From UBA9547 sp044349205 (lineage in GTDB: Bacteria > Bacteroidota > Bacteroidia > Cytophagales > UBA9547), in NCBI GenBank assembly GCA_044349205.1, contig JBIKRJ010000020.1, positions 1 through 19,847 on the forward strand: DNA of 19,847 bases, in the 5' to 3' direction. Below, in pieces: positions 15,511 through 19,847 of this stretch (within the stretch, counting starts at the first letter, position 1; each line of letters begins with the position of its first letter). A model generated the notes under the pieces. That model was not told where the DNA came from. It did not search any database and was given only the letters and a program-made list of their open reading frames with translations. The position numbers and the translations under genes were made by a program.

Positions 15511-15681
15511 ATGGTTCGCATAAAAACCCCCTTTTTTCGCAAGTACCTTGTACTCCTTTTACTTATTTTGCTGGGGTTTTTGAACAAACACACCCAAACG
15601 CTAAAGTCGGACAATATGATGGCAATGGGCACAAAAAAACAACCAAATATGTCTTTGGTTGCTCGTACAAATTTGCCTTAG
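15511..15681 (+). CDS. Possible 56-residue single-pass membrane or secreted protein
   Basis: An ATG-started frame of 56 codons fills the gap between asnS and the end of dnaA. The predicted product has a basic N-terminus (MVRIKTPFFRKY), one strongly hydrophobic stretch (YLVLLLLILLGFL, about 12-24) and a short polar tail with several methionines. This is the layout of a small membrane protein or uncleaved signal anchor; no lipobox or AxA cleavage site is evident. It ends 9 bp before the dnaA stop codon on the other strand. An exact -7 box lies just upstream. I do not recognise a family. The overlapping frame at 15492-15710 has no such features. It may still be chance. Confidence 0.4.
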   Translation: MVRIKTPFFRKYLVLLLLILLGFLNKHTQTLKSDNMMAMGTKKQPNMSLVARTNLP

Positions 15682-15690
15682 CAAAAGCCT

Positions 15691-17112
15691 TTAGGCAAGC
15701 ACCGTTTTGATTTTGAGTTTCTTTTGTAAGTCTTGATACGACTTTTTGAACTTTCGGTCGGTTTCTATCAAGTCGTTTACGCAGTTTATGGCGTGTATCA
15801 CAGTGCTGTGATCTCTTTTTCCAAAATGCTGCCCAATAGTTTGAAGCGATAGATTGGTGCATTCTTTGGCAAAATACATACCCAATTGGCGGGCGATGAC
15901 TACTTCCTTTTTTCTTGTTTTATCGACCAGTTGTTCCAAAGTCAAATCGAAATATTCGGCAATGCTTTTTTGGATATAGTCGATGTTTACTTCCGTATCG
16001 ATAGGGTGCACCAAGTTTTTAAGTATTTCCTTGGTCAGTTGAAGATCAATTTCTTTCCTATTTAAAGTAGATTGGGCGATGAGCGACACTAAAACACCCT
16101 CTAAATCGCGCACATTGGTGTCGATGCTATAAGCCAAATATTCAGCCACATTTTCGGGAAGTTTTATACCTTCAACTTGCGTTTTGGAATTGATAATGGC
16201 GAGTTTGGTTTCAAAATCGGGTTGTTGCATATCGGCCGACAATCCCCATTTGAAGCGGGAGTGTAGGCGGTCTTGGAAACCTACCAAATCTTTTGGAGCA
16301 CGGTCGGTTGTGAGTATAATTTGTTTGCCCGTTTGGTGCAATTGGTTGAAAATGTGGAAGAACATTTCTTGTGTTTTTCCTTTGTTGGCAAAAAACTGTA
16401 CATCGTCGAGTATGAGCACATCTAAATCGAGGTAGAAATTACCAAAATCTTGCAAGCCGTTGGTCTGGGTGGCTTCCATAAACTGGTTTACAAACCTTTC
16501 GGAAGTGATGTAAAAGACCTTTTTATCGGGAAAATTTTTCATGATTTTATTCCCGATAGCGTGTGCTAAGTGCGTTTTTCCCAATCCTACGCTACCGTAA
16601 CACAACAATGGATTAAATGAAGTGAATCCGGGTTTGTTGGCTACTGCCAGACCAGCCGAACGTGCCAAGCGGTTGCAATCGCCTTCAATAAAGTTTTCAA
16701 ATTGGTAATTGGGGTTTACCTGTGATTTGAAAGAGGGTTTGTTTTTGGTATTGTGTTTTGTGTGCTGCGATGTCGTGCTGTTATTGGCTACCGTGGCACC
16801 ATTCAGTTCGGTAGGCAATTGCAATGTTTTTGGTTTGTTTTCCTTGTTGCCCTTGTCCACTACTATAGAGTATTCAAGCTTTCCTTGCTGTCCCAAAACA
16901 GAAATGATAGCTTTGCGCAGCAGGCCTACATAGTGTTCTTCCAGGTACTCATAAAAATAAATACTGGGTACTTGCACAACCAATGTGTTGCCGTGCATCG
17001 TGTACGGAACTATGGGTTGAAACCAAGTTTTGAAACTTTTTGCTTCGACTTGCGACTGAATTATATTCAGACACTTATCCCAAACGTCTTTACCATTTTT
17101 GCTCATCACCAT
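15691..17112 (-). CDS. dnaA: Chromosomal replication initiator protein DnaA
   Basis: DnaA is an AAA+ ATPase that binds DnaA boxes and opens the replication origin. The 473-residue protein has domain I (about 1-85, VWDKCLNIIQSQVEAKSFKTWFQPI) and a short low-complexity Asn/Thr/Lys-rich domain II (about 86-135). AAA+ domain III has Walker A GSVGLGKT (173-180), Walker B LILDD (233-237), a sensor/arginine-finger region DRLHSRFKWGL and sensor 2 near DTNVRDLEGVL. C-terminal domain IV carries the family signature FGKRDHSTVIHA (about 430-441). Walker A has Ser174 where Gly is more usual. M1 (17112) and M3 are both possible starts. It is divergent from dapF across 459 bp. Confidence 0.97.
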   Translation of the reverse strand: MVMSKNGKDVWDKCLNIIQSQVEAKSFKTWFQPIVPYTMHGNTLVVQVPSIYFYEYLEEHYVGLLRKAIISVLGQQGKLEYSIVVDKGNKENKPKTLQLPTELNGATVANNSTTSQHTKHNTKNKPSFKSQVNPNYQFENFIEGDCNRLARSAGLAVANKPGFTSFNPLLCYGSVGLGKTHLAHAIGNKIMKNFPDKKVFYITSERFVNQFMEATQTNGLQDFGNFYLDLDVLILDDVQFFANKGKTQEMFFHIFNQLHQTGKQIILTTDRAPKDLVGFQDRLHSRFKWGLSADMQQPDFETKLAIINSKTQVEGIKLPENVAEYLAYSIDTNVRDLEGVLVSLIAQSTLNRKEIDLQLTKEILKNLVHPIDTEVNIDYIQKSIAEYFDLTLEQLVDKTRKKEVVIARQLGMYFAKECTNLSLQTIGQHFGKRDHSTVIHAINCVNDLIETDRKFKKSYQDLQKKLKIKTVLA

Positions 17113-17206
17113 TGTTAGGAACTGTACTCTAGAGAACTACTAAAAATCACGAAACGATTAATCTTGTTAGTTTGGGTTCTCAAATATGTGCCAAAAAAAA
17201 GCGTTA

Positions 17207-17222
17207 AAAAAAGTACTTTTTT
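17207..17222. repeat. Perfect 16-bp palindrome upstream of dnaA
   Basis: AAAAAAGTACTTTTTT reads the same on both strands. It lies about 95 bp upstream of the dnaA start codon, where a regulator of dnaA could bind. It has no loop, so it is more likely a protein-binding dyad or chance A/T tract pairing than an RNA hairpin. Confidence 0.4.
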
Positions 17223-17312
17223 GCTTGACTTTTACGATTGTTTTGCTGTGCTGAAAAATAGGGACTTTCTTCTTAAAGTTGTTTGAAAAATACAAAAAAA
17301 TATTGAAATAAT

Positions 17313-17320
17313 CAAATTTA
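17313..17320 (-). promoter_or_regulatory. Putative -7 promoter element for dnaA
   Basis: The minus strand reads TAAATTTG, an exact TAnnTTTG match, giving a 5' leader near 190-200 nt. A closer 7 of 8 match exists at 17181-17188 (minus strand CATATTTG). No -33 TTG is clear for either, so the true start site is undecided. Confidence 0.3.
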
Positions 17321-17357
17321 TGCAAAACCTACTTTGGCACCCTATTTTTCACTAAGT

Positions 17358-17372
17358 TATTGATAATCAATA
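17358..17372. repeat. Perfect 15-bp palindrome TATTGAT-A-ATCAATA
   Basis: Two 7-bp arms flank a single A. The element is also bracketed by CCCTAT (17340-17345) and ATAGGG (17372-17377), a second, nested inverted repeat. This resembles a dimeric regulator site between dnaA and dapF. Confidence 0.45.
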
Positions 17373-17408
17373 TAGGGCTATGCTTATAAGTGCTAATAAA
17401 TTGACTAC

Positions 17409-17429
17409 CAAACCCTTATTTCGGGTTTG
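17409..17429. other. Stem-loop CAAACCC/GGGTTTG
   Basis: A perfect 7-bp stem (17409-17415 with 17423-17429) encloses a 7-nt loop. There is no long T-run on either side, so it is not a typical intrinsic terminator. It might be a weak terminator, part of the dapF leader, or a protein site. Confidence 0.35.
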
Positions 17430-17571
17430 TTAAACTATTTCCTTATTGTTTCCCTTAAATTAATCTGATTTTAAGACAAGGTTAAAACATGAAATTATAT
17501 TATTGTTTAAGTGTTTCTTTTTTGCATTTTCATTGGGCTCTTTTTTTTAGCTTGCGACTTGAAAACAAGGT

Positions 17572-18348
17572 ATGCTCAAAAAATTTTACAAATACCAAGG
17601 CACTGGCAACGACTTTGTCATTTTCGACAATAGGGATAATAGCATGCCAAAACTTTCACAAGACAAGGTGGCCCACCTTTGTCACCGCCGTTTTGGGATA
17701 GGGGCCGATGGTTTGATGTTGTTGGAAAAAGTCGAAGGTTTTGATTTTAAAATGGTGTATTACAATTCCGACGGCAAAGAAAGTACCATGTGTGGCAACG
17801 GAGGCCGTTGTTTGGTAATGTTTGCCCACGATTTGGGTGTGATACAAGACAAGGCCTATTTTCTTGCAGTCGATGGTCCGCATTTGGCTTATGTGCAGGC
17901 AAACGAGGTGCATTTGGGTATGATAGATGTGTACGACATCGAACAAAATGAAAGTGCCTTGTTTATGAATACCGGTTCGCCCCACTATGTGGAATTTAGA
18001 AAAGAGGTAGCCCAGTTGGATGTTTTTTCAATGGGCAAGAAAATACGGTACGACGATAAATTTGCACCCGGTGGTACTAATGTGAATTTTGCGGAATTGT
18101 TGCCACAGAATACTCTTTTAGTACGTACATACGAGCGCGGAGTGGAAGATGAGACCTATTCTTGCGGTACCGGCGTAACGGCTTGTGCCATTGCCGCTTA
18201 TTTTGAAGGCTATCAAAGTCCAGTAAATATTCGCACAAAAGGAGGCGATTTAAAAGTTTCGTTCGAACCAAAAGCAGCGGCAATATTTGAAAATGTATTT
18301 TTGATTGGCCCAGCCGAAAAAGTATTCCAAGGCGAGGTGAACTTGTAG
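17572..18348 (+). CDS. dapF: Diaminopimelate epimerase
   Basis: DapF converts LL- to meso-diaminopimelate, the precursor of lysine and of peptidoglycan cross-links, without cofactor. The 258-residue protein has both halves of the two-cysteine active site: Cys74 in MCGNGGRC and Cys198 in SCGTGVTAC. It also has the N-terminal YQGTGNDFVIFDN, RFGIGADG, FAPGGTNVNF and YERGVEDET motifs of the family. The start is an ATG (M L K K F Y K Y Q G). comEC follows 9 bp after the stop, so the two are probably co-transcribed. It is divergent from dnaA. Confidence 0.97.
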   Translation: MLKKFYKYQGTGNDFVIFDNRDNSMPKLSQDKVAHLCHRRFGIGADGLMLLEKVEGFDFKMVYYNSDGKESTMCGNGGRCLVMFAHDLGVIQDKAYFLAVDGPHLAYVQANEVHLGMIDVYDIEQNESALFMNTGSPHYVEFRKEVAQLDVFSMGKKIRYDDKFAPGGTNVNFAELLPQNTLLVRTYERGVEDETYSCGTGVTACAIAAYFEGYQSPVNIRTKGGDLKVSFEPKAAAIFENVFLIGPAEKVFQGEVNL

Positions 18349-18357
18349 CGTGCTTCG

Positions 18358-19847
18358 ATGATTCCGGTAGCACCTTATCCTTTTTTGAGGTTGGCTTTTT
18401 TCTTTATGGCTGGAATTGTGGCCTATATTCATCTGCCCACTATTTTTAAGTTTGCCGAAGTGTGTACCATCCTAATATCTGTAGCCTATTTACTCTTTTT
18501 TTTCTTTGCTCGAAAAGCTAATGCAACGTGTTTGGGCTTGCTCGCATTTTCGCTTGTTTTTTTTGGGGGGGCTTCGGTGTGCAAAAGAAACACCCCGATT
18601 TTAGATCCAAATCATTTATCGAAAGTTGGCGATGGCGCTACTGCCTACATAGGAGTGATAGACGATGAAGTGGTGGCAAAACCTCGTTCTATGTCCACCT
18701 ATTTGAATGTGACAGCTATGCACCGCGATGGAAAATGGTTGAAAACGAATGGAAAAGTATTGATGTATTTTCCCGTCGATACGCTTAGTTCAAAACTCAA
18801 GTATGGCGATTGCTTACTCATAAAGGGAAAGCCAGCGGAAGTATTGCCACCTAAAAACATCGGAGAATTTGATTTTAAAAGGCATTTGTCATTCAAAGGA
18901 GTATATAATCGACATTTTGTACAAAGTGGTCATTGGCTTTGTTTGAAACACAAGCCCCCTAGTCTAATGTGGGAGATGGCATTCAAATGCAGGGAAAAGT
19001 TTTCGGAGATGCTGCAAGGGGCAATGGGCAACAACCAAGAGTTTGCTGTGGCTTCTATGTTGGTATTGGGTATTCGACAGTCTTTGGATACGGAACTACT
19101 CGAAGCCTATTCAGCGGCGGGAGCCGTCCATGTGTTGGCAGTTTCGGGCATGCACGTGGGGCTCATTTTCAGTTTGCTTCAGTTTTTGCTGGGCAGCATT
19201 AGAAAAAACAGAAGATTCGTCCATTTGTATTTCTTTCTTGCTTTGTTAGCCATTTGGTTTTTTGGGATGGTGACGGCTTTTTCTCCTTCAGTATTGCGCG
19301 CGGTGGTGATGTGTAGTGTGGTGTTGCTGGGCGACTGGTTGGGTAAAAAAGGAAACCTATACAATAGTTTGGGTTTTACTGCTTTTATTCTTCTACTATT
19401 TGCCCCTTACATGGTTATGCAGGTGGGTTTTCAGTTGTCTTTTCTAGCAGTTTTGGGTATTGTGTTCTTTCAGCCCAAGTTGGCCTCTTTGTTTAGACCA
19501 AAAACGCTTTTGGCACAAGCAATATGGAATATCACGACTGTTTCGATTGCGGCGCAGCTTGCCACTTTTCCCCTTACCTTGTACTATTTCCAGCAATTTC
19601 CTGTCTATTTTCTTTTGGCAAACTTGTGGGTTATATGGGCTTCTACTTTGGTGTTGTATGTGGGAATTGTGTTTTTCTTGGGCTCATTTTGGCCGCTTTG
19701 GAAAATGTTTTTTGGATTTGCACTGAAAAATGCGGTAGCTGTACTGAACAAAAGCATGTTTTGGGTACTTCATCTGCCTGGTTCGGTGTGTTCAACTTTA
19801 CCATTCGAGATGTGGGAAATAGCGGCTTTATACCTCATTTTGCTTCT
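18358..19847 (+). CDS. comEC: ComEC/Rec2 DNA-uptake channel protein (5' part, runs off the window)
   Basis: ComEC forms the inner-membrane channel that takes up single-stranded DNA during natural transformation. Translation from the ATG at 18358 stays open to the window edge, giving at least 496 residues. Several hydrophobic helices come first (within about 8-75), then a soluble OB-like DUF4131 segment (about 90-190, DGATAYIGVIDDE). The Competence domain carries its hallmark AGAVHVLAVSGMHVGLIF (about 255-270) and is followed by many membrane helices. Any C-terminal metallo-beta-lactamase-like domain would lie beyond the window. A T8G7 run lies at residues 67-72. Presence of comEC suggests, but does not prove, competence. 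Confidence 0.93.
   Translation, partial: MIPVAPYPFLRLAFFFMAGIVAYIHLPTIFKFAEVCTILISVAYLLFFFFARKANATCLGLLAFSLVFFGGASVCKRNTPILDPNHLSKVGDGATAYIGVIDDEVVAKPRSMSTYLNVTAMHRDGKWLKTNGKVLMYFPVDTLSSKLKYGDCLLIKGKPAEVLPPKNIGEFDFKRHLSFKGVYNRHFVQSGHWLCLKHKPPSLMWEMAFKCREKFSEMLQGAMGNNQEFAVASMLVLGIRQSLDTELLEAYSAAGAVHVLAVSGMHVGLIFSLLQFLLGSIRKNRRFVHLYFFLALLAIWFFGMVTAFSPSVLRAVVMCSVVLLGDWLGKKGNLYNSLGFTAFILLLFAPYMVMQVGFQLSFLAVLGIVFFQPKLASLFRPKTLLAQAIWNITTVSIAAQLATFPLTLYYFQQFPVYFLLANLWVIWASTLVLYVGIVFFLGSFWPLWKMFFGFALKNAVAVLNKSMFWVLHLPGSVCSTLPFEMWEIAALYLILL
18557..18571 (+). repeat. T8G7 homopolymer tract inside comEC
   Basis: Eight T are followed directly by seven G, encoding FFGG in the third hydrophobic segment. 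G7 is unusual for this AT-rich DNA. A one-base change would frameshift comEC early, so the tract is a candidate slippage site, or a sequencing-error hotspot. Confidence 0.7.

Larger units (their letters stand above)
17113..17571. other. Gene-free dnaA/dapF divergent region with dyads; weak oriC candidate
   Basis: This 459-bp AT-rich stretch holds no convincing gene. It contains a 16-bp palindrome (17207-17222), a 15-bp palindrome (17358-17372), a 7-bp stem-loop (17409-17429) and a possible dnaA -7 box (17313-17320). Two sites match the general DnaA-box consensus with one mismatch: TTTTTCACT at 17345-17353 and TGTGCCAAA at 17187-17195. Two such hits are about what chance would give, and no perfect box is present. 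It certainly must carry promoters for dnaA and dapF; origin function is only a possibility. Confidence 0.4.

Noticed and set aside
15673..15698. Inverted repeat TTGCCT/AGGCAA between the small ORF and dnaA ends
   Set aside because: Only 6 bp of stem, no T-run on either strand and partly coding; too weak to call a terminator.
15492..15710. 72-codon plus-strand frame across the asnS-dnaA gap
   Set aside because: Its ATG lies upstream of the -7-like box, its product has no domain-like features, and it runs into dnaA. The overlapping 56-codon frame at 15511 is more protein-like.
17187..17353. Two DnaA-box-like sites upstream of dnaA
   Set aside because: Each has one mismatch to the general consensus; about that many are expected by chance on two strands of this gap, so they are not annotated as boxes.
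17489..17701. 70-codon plus-strand frame upstream of and overlapping dapF
   Set aside because: It overlaps the first 130 bases of dapF in another frame, and the overlapped part reads as a shadow of dapF. A leader peptide is not excluded but has no support.
1..19847. Search for a CRISPR array, tRNA/rRNA gene, prophage, toxin-antitoxin pair or defence system
   Set aside because: No spaced repeats, cloverleaf-like sequences, phage genes or known defence domains were seen; essentially all long frames are explained by housekeeping genes.

Overview
The window looks like chromosomal backbone from a member of the Bacteroidota. Four things point there. One gene is a DUF5606-type protein, a family I know only from this phylum, and it sits next to engB. 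The rhomboid protease carries the C-terminal tail typical of the phylum. A five-repeat DUF349 protein is present. Good matches to the Bacteroidota -7 promoter element TAnnTTTG occur in the expected orientation in most promoter-bearing gaps. The DNA is moderately AT-rich, genes are tightly packed, and TTG start codons appear to be used more than once. I cannot name a genus.

Layout. (1) 1-4310, plus strand: a short 3' fragment of an unidentified gene, then an ECF sigma factor, rsmG (16S rRNA m7G methyltransferase) and uvrA (excision repair), closely spaced. (2) 4285-7326, minus strand, transcribed leftward: a rhomboid protease, an EamA/DMT-type permease and a secreted M28 zinc peptidase. The last two are coupled by an ATGA overlap, and the peptidase gene overlaps uvrA tail-to-tail. 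(3) 7514-9476, plus strand: ilvB and a small ACT-domain regulatory subunit (acetolactate synthase), overlapping by 32 bp and closed by a strong bidirectional terminator at 9490-9531. (4) 9546-13209, minus strand: yqgE, a DUF349 repeat protein, engB and a DUF5606 protein, probably one operon. (5) 13327-15447, plus strand: pdxH and asnS. (6) 15448-15690: a short gap holding an overlooked 56-codon membrane-protein ORF with an exact -7 promoter element just upstream. (7) 15691-17112, minus strand: dnaA, separated from the divergent dapF by 459 bp of AT-rich, palindrome-rich, gene-free DNA. (8) 17572 to the window end, plus strand: dapF, then comEC, which runs off the edge.

Most genes are core functions: repair, ribosome maturation, branched-chain amino acid and lysine/peptidoglycan precursor synthesis, PLP synthesis, tRNA charging, replication initiation and DNA uptake. 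I see no prophage, CRISPR array, toxin-antitoxin pair, tRNA, rRNA or intact insertion sequence, and no convincing new multi-gene system. The points most worth checking are small: a 7-bp tandem repeat that encodes part of the peptidase signal peptide, the small membrane ORF beside dnaA, the dyad-rich dnaA/dapF gap, and a T8G7 tract inside comEC.
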